Shown: positions 42,920 to 58,088 of the stretch, one piece after another | Layout of the letters: the number at the start of each line of letters is the position of its first letter | Position numbering within the stretch: the first letter of the stretch is position 1 | NCBI GenBank assembly: GCA_029255685.2 | Contig: CM055318.2 | Location: forward strand, 3,229,001-3,293,000 | Origin: Silene conica | Lineage: Eukaryota; Streptophyta; Magnoliopsida; Caryophyllales; Caryophyllaceae | Length of the DNA: 64,000 nucleotides | Reading direction: 5' to 3' | Notes under the pieces: model-generated | What the model was told of the DNA's origin: nothing | The model's input: the letters and a program-made list of their open reading frames with translations, nothing else | The model's database searches: none | Position numbers and translations under genes: made by a program

Positions 42920-45485
42920 CTAATTTTAAAAATTAAAAAAATGTTGTTAGTAGGGTTCGAAATTGAAATCATATAGACGCACCCTAATGTTTGCAGATAA
43001 AGTCCTAACCAATTAGTCAAGATATCGGCACGTCCATTTATAGATTAGAATTGTTGATATTTTGAACTTTACTAATAAATAATTATATTTGTAAATTATT
43101 CACCACGTCCAATTATTCAAGTATTATCTTATTGTTTTGAATTTATCTTTTTTAGATTTTTTAAATAGGATATTTAGCGAATGAATAATTTATTTTTAAC
43201 TTTATTTCTTAATTTTTTATGTAAACTTTTGTTATTTCGGATTTCACTAATAAAATTTTAAATTATATATATTATACGTACTATTTGTTTTTTATTTAAT
43301 TAAATTTCTCGGTGTTGAATTTTATTTAATTTTTTTAGGTTGAATTAAGAGTTTGTATTTGATTAAAAAATGTTTGGTTGTATTAAAAGAATATTATTCT
43401 GGTATAAATTTTGTTATCTATTGTAGTGGAATATGGAGAAAAATGTGAATTAAGTTCATCGTGGCGGAAAAATACGAGGGAAAAATTGGAGGGAAACAAA
43501 TCAACTTGAGCAAGAGAGATTTGAGCTAGAGTTTATGCAATCATTGAAGTAAAAATTCCGAAAATTTTTTTTGGAAAAATCTCTTTACCGTATAAGGAGT
43601 TTTCATATAGAATACATAAATAAGGAGGAGTTTAATGCGAAAAATGCGGAAATACTACTCAATGAGCATTTGAAATAGCCTCAAATGGGTGATTTTGAGC
43701 GCCTCCCTATACCAGTTGTAAACCTACAATTTGTTCGTGATGAATTTGACAATAATTTTGATCGCAATATCGACTACGAGGTTGAGGCGTAAGACGATCA
43801 AAATTATTGCCAAATTCATCACAAACAAGTTGTAGGCCCATGACTGGTATATGGGGTACTCCAAATCATCCACTTGACGTCATTTCAAATGCTCATCAAG
43901 TAGTATTTCCGCATATTTCGCATTATACTCCTCTTCATATATGTACTCTATATGAGAACTCCTTATATGATAAAGAGATTTTTCCAAAAAAAAATTCCAG
44001 AATTGTTTCCATCAATGATTGCCCAAACATCCGTGTTTTCATCATTTCACGAGCTCGCTCAACTCTCTTTTGCTCATGTTGATTTGTCACCATCGTCATT
44101 TGTAAGTCATTGATTATCAACTAGGTTACAACCCGTGAAATTCACGGGTCTGTTTTTTAAATTTTAGATGAATATAGTTAATAATATTGGACATAAATAA
44201 ATTAATTATTTACGATAGTCTATTTTTAACTTTAGATGAATACCGTAATTAATAATATCAACAATAGCTGATTAATTATATATGTATAAATAAATTTCGA
44301 ATTATTTATGACACATGTTGTAGAATTATGGAATGCATAATAATCACGTCAACCAATTAATGCAAATGGAATAAAATCTTGTAGAATTATGGAATTTATG
44401 GAGTCATTAGATTATGTAAATTGTTATAACCCGTGAAATCCCGTAAAACTTAGTTGTTGAGTTTCCAAATTGAAATATATAATCAAGTCAACCAATTTAA
44501 TGCAAATGTAATCAAATCTTGTGGAATTATGGAATTATGGAATTAAATCAAATCTCGGCATAAATCAATGGAACCAATTAATAGCTGATAACAATAACAC
44601 GGCAAATTATTCTAAAATCAAATCTTTTTATTGGAATGCAATCTCTTATCTCTTATATTCAAATTTTATTGGACAATATGTTAGGATGCTTTAAAACGCG
44701 CCACGTAGGACGGAGCTTGTATTTTGTGATGCCACGTCAGCAGCTTGTCTTCTGCATTAGATAAGTATATGATAATAACTCAATAATTGTCATTATTATT
44801 TATTAGTCATTGTATTTTTTAAACTAATAAACGGGATTTGTTTATATAAATAAAACCCTAATAATTATTGCATTCCAATTTTTTCCTCCTTTTTTTTCCA
44901 CCACGATGACCTTATTTCCCTCTATAATCCCTCTAATAAAACCCTAACAACCCTTAATAAAGATTACAAAAAATTTCACATTTTCCTCCATATACCACTC
45001 CAGTAGATAACAAAATTATAGTCATTTTAAATACAAACTCTTAAACAATTTAAAAAATTTAAATAAAATACAAAAAATTCAAAACACCGAGAAATTTAGT
45101 TAATTAAAAAAACGAATAAGATAATATATAATTTAAAATTTTAATTAGTGAATTCCAAAATAACAAAAGCTTTCAAAGATTAAAGAAATCAAGTTAAAAA
45201 TTAAACTTTTCATTCGTTAAATATCATATTTAAAAAATCTAAAAATATTTATTCAAAACAATAAGATAACAAATAAGAAAATATTTGATTAATTAAACGG
45301 GCTGAAAATTTTACAAATATAATTATTTTAGTAAAATTCAAAATAATAACAATTGTAATTTGTAATCCATAAATGAACGTGCTAATATGTTTGATTAATT
45401 GGTTAAAACTTTATTTACAAACATTAGTTTGTGTCTTACTAATTCCAGGTTCAACCAACAACATTTTTTTAATTTTCAATATTTA
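42920..45485. repeat. Large foldback (inverted repeat) split by a Helitron
   Basis: The left arm (about 42920-43795) is repeated inverted on the right in two pieces, 43796-44119 and about 44870-45485. Shared landmarks include AGATTTTTTAAATA(G/T)GATAT, AAATTTCTCGGTGTT, TCATCGTGG(C/T)GGAAAAA, GGAAAAATCTCTTTA and TTTGACAATAATTTTGATCG at the centre. The arms differ by roughly a fifth. Each arm starts with a tRNA-like GGTTAGGAC...TTCGAA pair. Arms encode a related short reading frame (QSLMETILEFFF on the minus strand at about 44000), not recognised. Confidence 0.75.
44121..44772 (-). mobile_element. Small Helitron inside the foldback's right arm
   Basis: Minus strand: start TCATATACTTATCTAATGC after A (44772), end hairpin ACCCGTGAA/TTCACGGGT then TGTAACCTAG followed by T (44121). 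652 bp. It accounts for most of the gap between the two pieces of the foldback's right arm. Includes GCTGACGTGGC near its 5' end. Confidence 0.75.
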
Positions 45486-45540
45486 CTCATATTATTTACA
45501 AAACGAATTGTGACCGGGAAAGGTTTGTGACCAAAATCTA

Positions 45541-46315
45541 AGGCTTAAAATTAGGAAATTTAGTTAACAAATAGGGTTTACCCATAATATTTTGTCAGAT
45601 TTTCTTTTTATTTTATTATTTCTATTTAATTACTTTTACTTAAAATAGTATCTTAATTAAATACAAACGAAAATAATGAACTAATTAATTAGGGCGAAAT
45701 TAATTCAAAATTAATAAATTAATAATACTTTTATTTCAGTTACCTAAAACAATTAAAATTAAAATTGTAATAAACAAACTCAAAAAAAAGTGGAAAACAT
45801 ACTAAAATTACTAAAACAATTACTAGAAATTAACCAAAAAAATGTCACAAATTAAATAAAAAATACTAGAAATTAACCAAAAATGTCACAAATTAAATAA
45901 AAATATTATAAATTAACTAAAAGTAGAGTCGTCTAAATATATCAATAATAGACGACTATTTTTAGTTAATTTATAGTAGTTCTTTTTTAATTTCTTGCAT
46001 TTTTTGTTCAGTTCTAGTAATTTTTATTTAAATTCTAGCAACTTTGGTTAATTTCTAGTAATTGTTTAGTAATTTTAGTATGATTTCAACTTCTTTCAGT
46101 TTGCTTACAATTACAGTTTTTGCCCTAATTATTATTTTCGTTTGTATTTAAATTAATCTATGTCAAATTATTTTAATTTAAAAGGGAATAAATAAATAAA
46201 AATAATAAAATAAAATAAAAATAAAATCTCACAAAATATTATGTGTAAACCGTAACTAGAAGTCTAGAAGTTAATTAAATTTCCGAATTTTAAGCCTTAT
46301 ATTTTGCGCTCGAAT
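45541..46315. mobile_element. Second foldback element, about 775 bp
   Basis: Centre at about 45937, where TAGACGACTCTAC and GTCGTCTA-type sequences face each other. The arms (about 370 bp) mirror AAGGCTTAAAATT(A/C)GGAAATTT, GTTTAC(C/A)CATAATATTTTGT, CTAGAAATTAACC and ACTAAAATTACTAAAACAAT. No coding capacity. It starts about 55 bp after the first foldback. Confidence 0.75.
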
Positions 46316-46364
46316 CTTTCGTTTTCTTTACGAGCTCTATCATCGTATCTTTGAAGGTTCTATT

Positions 46365-46558
46365 TGAAGAGTGATTAGTTTACACAGACCCACCCATACC
46401 GTGTGCTGGTTTCCACTTCGTTGTTTTTGAGGGATTTTGAGGTTGCCAGGATTCGAACCCGTGACCTTCTACTGGCTCTAATACCATGATAGATGAAGCA
46501 TCTCCACCAAAACTTTAAGGTGATAGTTGAGACCCAAATATTATTAATATTCCTAACA
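46365..46558 (-). mobile_element. TRIM-like fragment, copy 2
   Basis: Minus strand: 72-bp terminal repeat TGTTAGGAATATTAATAATA...CATCTATCA (46487-46558), then PBS TGGTATTAGAGCC with one mismatch (46474-46486), then about 110 bp of the internal region (GGTCACGGGTTCGAATCC, CACACGGTATGGG) before similarity ends. TG...CA ends and the adjacent PBS show that the 72-bp unit is a real short LTR. Confidence 0.65.
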
Positions 46559-47050
46559 GCTGCTACACGAAAGGCTTCTTCAGCTGATTTCTAGCTAACT
46601 TCTACCGAAAATGTGAAAGTAGATTGTTTACGAGTCTGCAGCGTGAAGCGTCCTGAATTCCTGATACAAAGGTATGTATGTACCGTCTTCTTCATTCTTA
46701 ACTTGTGAGTTGTGACGATTGATGCCAGTACTCTACATCTAGTGAGGATGTTGCTATCTTTAGACGCGATTCTTCTTTAGTACTCGAGGCTATATTTCCT
46801 GTTCCTGCAATTGTTCGCTTCATAACTGAAACTTACAGCGTAAGCCAGCCCAAGCATATCAATACCGAAACGCCATTTGCACAGGAAAGCTAATGTTGCT
46901 CCAATATAGCACAGATTGTTAATCCTGGATCGGATTGTTAAGCCAGGAAAGCTATACGGTGATCTGCCTCGGGTTCTAATGACGAGGGGTCGCCACAGAC
47001 GAGTGAAAACATGCTTAAGGTATTAATCTTTTCAGTTTCCGACTATTTTT
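46559..47050. other. Less AT-rich region, gene relic possible
   Basis: Between the TRIM and SINE C, base composition is closer to genic (GCTGATTTCTAGCTAACTTC, GGTGATCTGCCTCGGG). Stop codons interrupt all frames and no domain is recognised. Together with 47266-47832 it may be a decayed gene or a non-coding transcript. Confidence 0.35.
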
Positions 47051-47252
47051 CTTTTTTTGGTGACGAGGAGTTTAATCCCCCGGGCCCGTGCATTCCCGTA
47101 CCACCACATGAACCATGTAAGCCACACCTTTCGGGAGCTGCAGTGGCCAAGTGGTCATCGCCCCAACTGGTAATTGAACAGGAGACCTCAACTCCTACAT
47201 TTCTGCAAGCTTTAAGGTTTAACTCAGTTACAACTGGACTAACACCACTTGG
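47051..47252 (-). mobile_element. tRNA-derived SINE, copy C
   Basis: 202 bp on the minus strand with 13-bp flanking duplications TCCGAC(T/C)ATTTTT (47038-47050 and 47253-47265, one mismatch). Head ACCAAGTGGTGTTAGTCC, box A TTAGTCCAGTTGTAA, box B GAGGTCTCCTGTTCAATTACC (degenerate), body GCAGCTCCCGAAAGG and CATGGTTCATGTGGTGG, tail GTCACCAAAAAAA. Confidence 0.9.
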
Positions 47253-47265
47253 TCCGACCATTTTT

Positions 47266-47832
47266 TTTTATCTTCTCTTGTCTTAGGGGATTTTCTTCTA
47301 GTTCAGCACGAGGACCTTGCGGTATGAAACTGAGACATGCTAGTTCAAAGGGAGCTGCTCTGTCGTTTTTCTTGGCTGATCCGTTCCTTAGATTTTGTTA
47401 CTGTCTAAGCAGCCAAAGCCTAACAAATACAGGAACACGATGTGTGCGTGTAAGCTGACCTTGCTCCGCCATCACCCAGAAAACCCAGAAAGGTAATCCT
47501 TAAACGCCTCGGAAATAATCAGCCAGCTGCAACACCTACGACAGAAAATATAGCATTATTCTGCAATCACTTACGCGTCTATGTAGCATTTGATAGACCA
47601 GAAACATCGAAGGTCATTTTTTGCAGTTTTGTAGCAACCTATAAAACTCTCGACAAGCAAGTTCATTATTCGACCAAATTAACGAAGATTATTCACTGAA
47701 GATTGTCGGAACAGATACTTTTAAATTACTCAGATGGGTAAAGCTGAAGTTGGTGCACATTCTTGGTAAATCCTCGATTGTCTGGTAAACATATGATTGA
47801 AACGGGAAAGTATCTTTTACCGGGAGGCATTC
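47266..47832. other. TAR-2 3' flank with less AT-rich block
   Basis: Contains TCAGCACGAGGACCTTGCGG and CTGTCGTTTTTCTTGGCTGA, with an open plus-strand frame of about 69 codons that has no recognised domain. The TAR-2 3' UTR (minus strand) should occupy the right part. Confidence 0.35.
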
Positions 47833-51228
<3,396 letters not shown>

Positions 51229-51330
51229 GTCTATAACTCTGTAATTAGTTAATTACCAAATAAAATAGGCTTAGTTGGATTGGACGTAAATAGCATGAGT
51301 AATAACGTGTATGCAACCTCTTTATCTCCG

Positions 51331-51338
51331 TTTATATA
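51331..51338 (-). promoter_or_regulatory. TATA box of TAR paralogue 2
   Basis: TATATAAA on the minus strand, 103 bp upstream of the ATG. Similar CTATATAAA context to TAR-1, so the core promoter is conserved between paralogues. Confidence 0.65.
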
Positions 51339-51415
51339 GAAAGTGCCCTACTACTTTTTATATAGGATAGAGATAGTTATCGTACACGCTAACCAATTAA
51401 TATTTTATATTATTT

Positions 51416-52055
51416 TTTGGTTTATAATATTTTTCCAATTAGTTTAAGTGGTTAATAACGTGGGCAGGTTAGGTGATGTCAGAAATAAAAAAAAAGCAAG
51501 TATAGAGTATAGTGGTTGTTATTTATCGGTTTATAATAGCATGAGAAATACTAAAAAATTTCGGTACAATTTGTTTTTTGATTAGTTGAAGTGTTTAATA
51601 GCATGGTCAGGTTAGGTGATGTCAGAACTGAAAAAGAGGTGGTAAAGTGGTTGCTATTTTTCAGTTTATAATAGCTCGAAAAATACTAATTTTTATTGTA
51701 GACTTGGTTTTTTCGATTAGTTTAAGTGTTTAATAGCGTGGGCAGGTTAGGTGATGTCGGAAGTGAAAAAGGAAGTGGTATAGTGGTTGTTATTTTTCGT
51801 TTTGTAATAGCTCGAAAAATACTAATTTTTATAGTAAACTTGGTTTTTTCGATTAGTTTAAGTGTTTAATAAAGTGATTAGGTTAGGTGATGTCGAAAGT
51901 GAAGGAGGTGGTTTAGTGGTTGTTATTTTTTGTTTTGTAATAGCTTGAAAAATACTAATTTTAATGGTATACTTGGTTTTTTTAATTAGTTTAAGTGTTT
52001 AATAAAGTGATCAGGTTAAATGATATCGGAAGTGAAACTAAAAAGAACGTGATAC
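51416..52055. repeat. Minisatellite upstream of TAR-2, about 135-bp unit, 5 copies
   Basis: Units begin near 51416, 51568, 51704, 51840 and 51976. Each has GATTAGTTTAAGTGTTTAAT, then GGTTAGGTGATGTC and TAGTGGTTGTTATTTTT, ending with GCTCGAAAAATACTAATTTT. The outer copies are most diverged. The array starts about 80 bp upstream of the TATA box, inside the promoter region. Confidence 0.88.
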
Positions 52056-52440
52056 ATACAGTCGATGCAAATATAAGAAGAGACTGTCCTTTTTAAGAAT
52101 TTACAATAAATCAGACTTGCACTTGTTACAATTAGGAAGTACATAGTAGAATTAAACAAGTTTGAAGAATGTTAGACAAGCACTTGAAGATAAAGTATGA
52201 AATCAGAGAAAACATGTGTTTAACAAACTATACGCCACATGCACTTTGTTTGCATGTATTTTCGACGATATCATATAGGCCGGCTTATCTTCTCTGGTCC
52301 TGTTTGGTAAACATATATTGACTAATTTTTAATATATTGAAGGGTTTTAGCATATTTGACAGGTCAATATGCTAATTTTTGTGTTTGATAAACGGTATAT
52401 TATCAAAGAGGAACAATTTACTTAGCAATGGGCTGAAATT
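52056..52440. other. Intergenic with MITE fragment
   Basis: 52299-52410 (CCTGTTTGGTAAACATATATT, TTTAGCATATTTGACAGG, CAATATGCTAATTTTTGTG) is a partial copy of the 'TTTGGTAAAC' MITE family. Nothing else recognised. Confidence 0.45.
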
Positions 52441-52452
52441 CCTGGTTAGTCG

Positions 52453-52590
52453 ATGCAAAGATTTAATGAAGGAAGCGCGATGGTCTGTCAAGCTTGAGCA
52501 TATATATAGGGAAGCGAATTGAGCCGCGGATTTTCTAGCTAATCAACGGGGAATTCAAGTATCGGACTATCAGGCTTACCTTTTTAGATA
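52453..52590 (+). pseudogene. LINE RNase H-domain remnant
   Basis: Translation gives SRCKDLMKEARWSVKLEH, then IYREAN, a stop, and AADFLANQRGIQVSDYQAYL. This matches the end of the RNase H-like domain in plant L1-type retrotransposons (HxxREAN.xADxLA). The in-frame TGA and lack of upstream frame show a dead fragment. Confidence 0.7.
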
Positions 52591-55016
52591 GTCCGAGTAA
52601 TGGTTTAAAGTGTATTTTTAGAAAGGATATTTTTGGAGTAGTCATTCTCCATGTAATAGCTAATACTCTCTCCGATTTTCTGACTTGTTCCTCTTTCTAT
52701 TTTGGTCTAATAACAATGATGTTCCCTCTTTAGTCTTTTGGACAATATTGTGTGGTCCAAATCAATTTTATGTGGGGTCATATGTATTATGTGGTCTAAA
52801 TTAATTCCCTTATTTTTTGTCTCAAAATGACAAAGGAACACCACAATAAATCAAAGCGAGTAATAATTAAGTTTTCGAGCTTCCCCATCATTCATAATTT
52901 CATACCAACAAAAAACCATATCTTATGTAATTCACTATTTCGTCGCATTTCACTTCATTTATCATCAATTCAATGGAAAAATAAATCAAATCCGTTTCTT
53001 TCAATCTCGTGAGTTATTTAATACCAAGATTTTTTTATTGATGCATCTACTTTTAGTGGATATAAATTAAAATTAAATAAAGTTGCTAGAGTAAATGTCT
53101 TTTGTTTTTGGCACCGTCCAAGTTAAATATTCTTATGGAGCATTTGTTTATTATTAAAAAAAGTAAAAACAGTCTTAAATTAAAATAGCCAAATAAATGA
53201 GAGATGGGGATCGAACTTGTGAGATTATTAAGATATCCGTTTTAATCACTAGACTAAAACATTTGTTCAGCATTATGAGTGATATTTATATTAGTTAGAA
53301 ATGAACCCACCGCAAAAATTTAAACGATTAAATTTAAACATATGAGATGCATTAGGTAGAAAATATCTTATAAATAAAATAATATTTAAATCGTATTAAA
53401 TTTAAAACGAATAGTACCATTTTAAACGGGACTAACCGTTATTTTATATCAAGTGTCTCTCTATTCTAATCTCTATGTGATTATCTTATGGCAAGTGACC
53501 CGTAAAGACAAAATGACACATAACATAAGTAAACAACAAAGACAAAATGAATAAACAAATTTGTGTCTAGAACGGACTCGATTCTCTACCTCACGATACG
53601 CATGGACAACAACTAGATATTCCTATCACAAAATCTCATTCAAATTGAAAGACGGGATTATCCGTTACAAGTTAAAGACATATAATTTCCTCGTCTCATA
53701 ATATATAAGTAATATTATTTACGAGGTGCTCAATTTTTCCCAACTTAGCACTATCCGTTTTCTCTTGTGATTGCAAGATTTTTCTTATTTTTGTTGTTAA
53801 GATACTCCTTTCGTTCCGATCATTTATTTACCTATATTAACTTAAGATGTCTCGATTAGTTGTTTATCTTTTTATTTTAGTCTTTGTAAAAAAACAAACA
53901 AATAACCGGGCAAAAGAATTAATGATATGAAATTTTATCGTACAAAAAACATTTTAAAAGTATACGAGTGAAAAATAGTTTGACATGCAAAAAGAAAAAA
54001 CGTGTCCATGTTCAACTTTTGTTTTTAAATAAAATTTAGAAATACGTTTTCAATTTTCATACCGTAACTAATTAGTGAAATGATGTGCCGAAAATGATAT
54101 TCTTCAATATTTTTATAATTACTGCTCGAATTTTGCAACAACATAAACCTACACGTAATGTAACATAAGCTCGTGAGTCGTGACAAGTACGCGAATAATG
54201 TATTTATGCTAAAGGTTTGTTAGAGGTTAATATTTCATCTAACTCGGGCAATTATTTGTTGTAATTTTTTTCAAATATTTCACTACGGAAGATAAATGTT
54301 AAAAATCGGTTGAGTTAGAGGGGAAGAAATGTAGGATTAAGGTCTTGATCATATATTTATTTATTAATTTATTAATTATTTTCTTTTCTTTTTTCTCAAA
54401 TGAGGGCAGTTATGTCGCGAATGAAAATCAGGTCCCGGAACTTGTACTCGATTTAATAGATTTTTTACCACTTGAGCTAATTTTTGTTCTTCTTGACGCT
54501 TATAAAATGGTTTCCAAACTTTAAAATATCAAAACAACATATGTATTAGGCCCAAATTCCTATTGGGCTTTTGTGGTCATGACGTTTTAAAGTATTGTTG
54601 AGGACAAGTAAATAGGGGTTGTGTTAGATCGAGATTAATAGGAGCGATCGTGCCAGCTAAACAATAAAAAGGTGAAAATTCAAATATTATCGATTTTTTG
54701 TACTTAACTCTATTACGTGAAATACGAGTAGTTTGAAATCATTAGAATTTCTCGTCTCACTTAACGTTAAATTCTAACGCTGCAATTGTCAATGAAGTAA
54801 TTCATTTTTAGGTAAAGAGATTTGCATGTAAACTAAGCGCATCATATCTAACAAGAGCGAAATTCAAAGTTTTTAGTTAAAATTTTAAAATAATTTCAAT
54901 TTTACCTTATGAAATTACTCGTTCACCCTCTTTGAATTTTGTGGCCTCCTTAACGGAGAATCCTAGCAAACTTCGAGTTATTATTGACTATACCTACATC
55001 TTAACAACCAAAATAC
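52591..55016. other. Intergenic, mostly unassigned
   Basis: No gene. 53195-53262 on the minus strand is tRNA-like (TTTTAGTCTAGTGATTAAAA then AAGTTCGATCCCC), a SINE-head relic. 53805-53870 carries a half Stowaway end ACTCCTTTCGTTCCGATCAT. 54417-54485 has a GGTCCCGGAACTTG-type motif. The rest is AT-rich. Confidence 0.4.
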
Positions 55017-55019
55017 TAA

Positions 55020-55642
55020 GGGCACGTTTGGTTTGGGGTCTATAAAAAAAGGAAAAGCGAAACAAAGTTATTCATTTCCTTTGTTGGCCTTTGTTTATGG
55101 AAATGGAACTCTATCCCTTACCCCTCAATCCATCTACTTCCTTACCCCAACCCCCAAGGATATGAGATTTCATTAGCCTTGTTACCCTTCAACCACTTTC
55201 TTCACCTACCAGTAGGCAATATGCCGCCACCGCCGCCGCAACCCCACCACTACCACCGCCACCACCGCCGTAACACCCTACCACCACCACCGTCGTGACA
55301 CCCTTACCACCATCACTTTCATGACACCCCACCACCATCATCGTCGTGACCACCACAGCCACCGCCATGACATCTCCACCACCACTATCGCCGCCGCCGA
55401 CATGACACCCCACCACCATCACCGCCACCATGACACCCCACCACCGCCACCACTACTGCCGCCAGTAGATACCTGGTTGTTTGTGGTGGTGTGTTAATGG
55501 TAGGAGTGAGTGTGAGTGTAATATTAGTTCTTTTTCTTAGAGTAACCAAACAACTAATTAAGTTTTAGGTAATCTCTTTCCTTTCCCCCTCTTAACCTTT
55601 CTTATTTCATTTCTCTTTCCCTTTCTCTAACCAGACGTACCC
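55020..55642. mobile_element. Tourist/Harbinger-like element with internal CCACCG array
   Basis: TAA duplications (55017-55019, 55643-55645). Ends GGGCACGTTTGGTT and GGGTACGTCTGGTT are inverted. 55218-55460 is a degenerate (CCACCG/CCACCA)n array, with GTCGTGACACCC and ATGACACCCCACC returning at intervals. This GC-rich block is unusual in so AT-rich a region. No transposase. Confidence 0.8.
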
Positions 55643-55645
55643 TAA

Positions 55646-56515
55646 GTTTAAGTCTCTTTCGTACATGAGAGTTTAGTATAAGACGTATATAAAACGATTC
55701 AACCCAACAAAATCCCACGTCCCTACCCCATAATATCGAAGTAGCATAGTAATATACTAATTAATGAGATCTCAAGAAAATATTCAACGATTCTAATATT
55801 GTATACCCCCGCTCACGATGTAATTTGAAATGTATTATATTTATGATCATCATATTTGGTCAAGAGTTACGTACCAATTCAATAAATTAAGGTTATCACT
55901 CTTATCAACACCAAACTAGTAATGCACTAGAAGTTAGGACCACGGACCACCACAGCCATCTATCGCGACCTCTGTTTTTTTCCGCATATAAACATCTGGT
56001 GTAATTTGCAAGAGTTATTAAAATACTCGGATAATATTAGCTGGCTCGTGACATAAACACTTATTTTGTAATATTTTGTTTGATATTATTATTGAGTGGG
56101 CCAAAATTTACGTCGTAAGCTTGGTCTAGACTCGACCTAAAAATACTACGTGACTTGTTACTTCTTAGGCTTGTCTATGGTCTTGTACAAAAATTTTGCT
56201 TGTTTTATTTTGTATTACTAAAATAATACAAATAAAATTGTGATGTTTAATGAGAGAGTTTATCGTTGCATTACACTAATATTGTGTAAAATGGCTCCCA
56301 CTTACATGGATATGCAACGGAGCGCACACTTAATCTCTAAACTAAGACATATTCGGTACATCGAATAATCTTATGACTTGTAAAAGCTAAAAGCCGATTG
56401 TTGGGAACATCTGTTTTACAATATTTTTATATTAAAATCGTCTTATATGAGTATATGGATTACTGAAAGTGAGAGATTAGAGTTTCTTCAATAGGTTTGT
56501 TCCACCGGTAAGTCT
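55646..56515. other. Intergenic, no gene seen
   Basis: AT-rich DNA with no intact element recognised. Confidence 0.35.
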
Positions 56516-56702
56516 CCCTTGTGACGGGTATATACGTTACAAGTTTGCGATGGGTTAAATATTACCCATGTTGGCATGTTGGTAGATAAGACAAATAGTT
56601 TGTTAGTACTAGGTAGTTCACTTTTGTCTTATCTCTTCCACATTGGTATTACTTGTCCATCGTAAACTTGCGACGAATATGTTCGTCACAAATGAGAATT
56701 TG
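56516..56702. mobile_element. Palindromic 'GACGGATA' MITE, best copy
   Basis: Left arm CTTGTGACGGGTATATACGT, right arm (inverted) TTTGTGACGAACATATTCG. Further in, CAAGTTTGCGATGG faces CCATCGTAAACTTG, and AGATAAGACAAA faces TTTTGTCTTATCT. Related to 24225-24398. Confidence 0.65.
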
Positions 56703-57079
56703 TGTTAGTGGGGTTGGTCACCTGATCTTGAAATTATTAGATCAAATTTAATGATGTAGGTGTCAAGTGTCAACAATCAATAGCTTCGCATTTTGCTGGC
56801 TATTAATAAATAGATTTTCTAAATGTGAAATGCAAAATAAAGTGTACTTAAAGAATTTCCCTTTTAGGACTATGTTTCATAAATTAGCAAACATATCTCA
56901 AACAACAAAATATTATAATTTGAGCACGAATTATATAGAACTTCTTAAAATAAACAGAAGTCATTTATTTCCAAGAAATAAATAATTTTCACGTTCATGA
57001 TCGAACAGGCCCTTAATTACACCTAATTTACAATCGTCTTTCATACTTTGAAAACTCATATTTCTAGCTTATTGGTCCT

Positions 57080-57606
57080 AGGGTTGTAAATGATCTGAAC
57101 CGGCTCGTAGAGCCCTCGGAATCTGCTCGGTCAAAGCTTGGCTCGAAATCGGTCAAAACTTCCAAGCCGATTCTGAGTCGGGTGGACCAAATCCGAGCCG
57201 ATTCCGAGCTTAGTAGAGCTCGAAATCGGAAGTTCGGTTAGACTCGTTTTATCTATTATTTTTAGTTATTGTCATTTTGTAATTTTTTTGTTCCTAATAA
57301 AATGTCATTTTAACATTTATAATCAAATATTTCTTATATACGATAAGTATTTTATTATATTTGCATTTATATTAAAATATATTTATTTTTATTTTGACTC
57401 ACAAGTCGAAGAAAGTAAACAAAAACATTATTTAACCGAGTTCGAATAGAGCTCGAGTTGAGCTCGAGCCTAATCTGAGTTGATTCAGAGCTTTGATTTT
57501 TTAAACTCAGATAATTCCGAGCCGATTTCGAGTTCAAGCTCAAGCTTTCTGAGCCGATTCTAAGTCCATCCGTGCTTGAACTCAATTCGGCTCGGTTACA
57601 CTCTTA
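57080..57606. mobile_element. 'GAGCCGA' inverted-repeat element, copy 2
   Basis: About 527 bp. The start AGGGTTGTAAATGATCTGAA and end (reverse-complemented) GAGTGTAACCGAGCCGAATT are inverted relatives. It is rich in GAGCTCGAG and CCGAGCCGATT. Similar throughout to 32852-33307 in TAR-1 intron 2. Confidence 0.65.
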
Positions 57607-58088
57607 ATTGGTCCATGTGTTGAACATATTTTGAACATCATATCACATTACCAATCATAAATTTCGGAACTTTTATTATACATACGGTAAGAACGAGCGT
57701 CTCTATTAGCCATCAATTCCGTCACCAAGTAGAATGTAATCAATATTTACAAGCTTTTTTTATGAAGGATATGATAAGGTATAAGGAGGCATAATAGGGA
57801 AGGGTAGTTGATGCTTGGTACGCACTCCACCCAACTTTCCAGCTAACCATTTTTAGGTTACACAAATACTTAGCTTTTCTTTTGAAAATGTTGTTTCTTT
57901 CTTTCACTCTATTATTTCTATCCATTTATTTATTCGGTGCCAAATTCCTCCCACCACATATATATTAAACATAATAATTTGTTCATTGGAAAACCATGTT
58001 TATTTGCCCATATTTTTTAATATATATATATGAAAGGTTATTCATTATTGGAAGGGAAATTAATTTACGCATATAATTGAATGAGTAA
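57607..58088. other. Intergenic, no gene seen
   Basis: AT-rich; (TA)n run at about 58019-58031. No recognised feature. Confidence 0.35.

Noticed and set aside
43935-44120. Minus-strand frame beginning near an ATG in the foldback
   Set aside because: Its counterpart on the other arm is broken, and no domain could be named; probably an old transposon frame.
51416-52055. Regular repeats considered as a CRISPR array
   Set aside because: Units are ~135 bp, diverged, without unique spacers, and the DNA is a plant nuclear genome.
53195-53262. Possible tRNA on the minus strand
   Set aside because: Box-like motifs are present but stems do not pair; treated as a SINE-head relic.
55189-55431. Gly/Val-rich minus-strand frame resembling a glycine-rich protein
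   Set aside because: It is the translated CCACCG array inside a MITE; no signal peptide, no start context, no introns or flanking gene structure.
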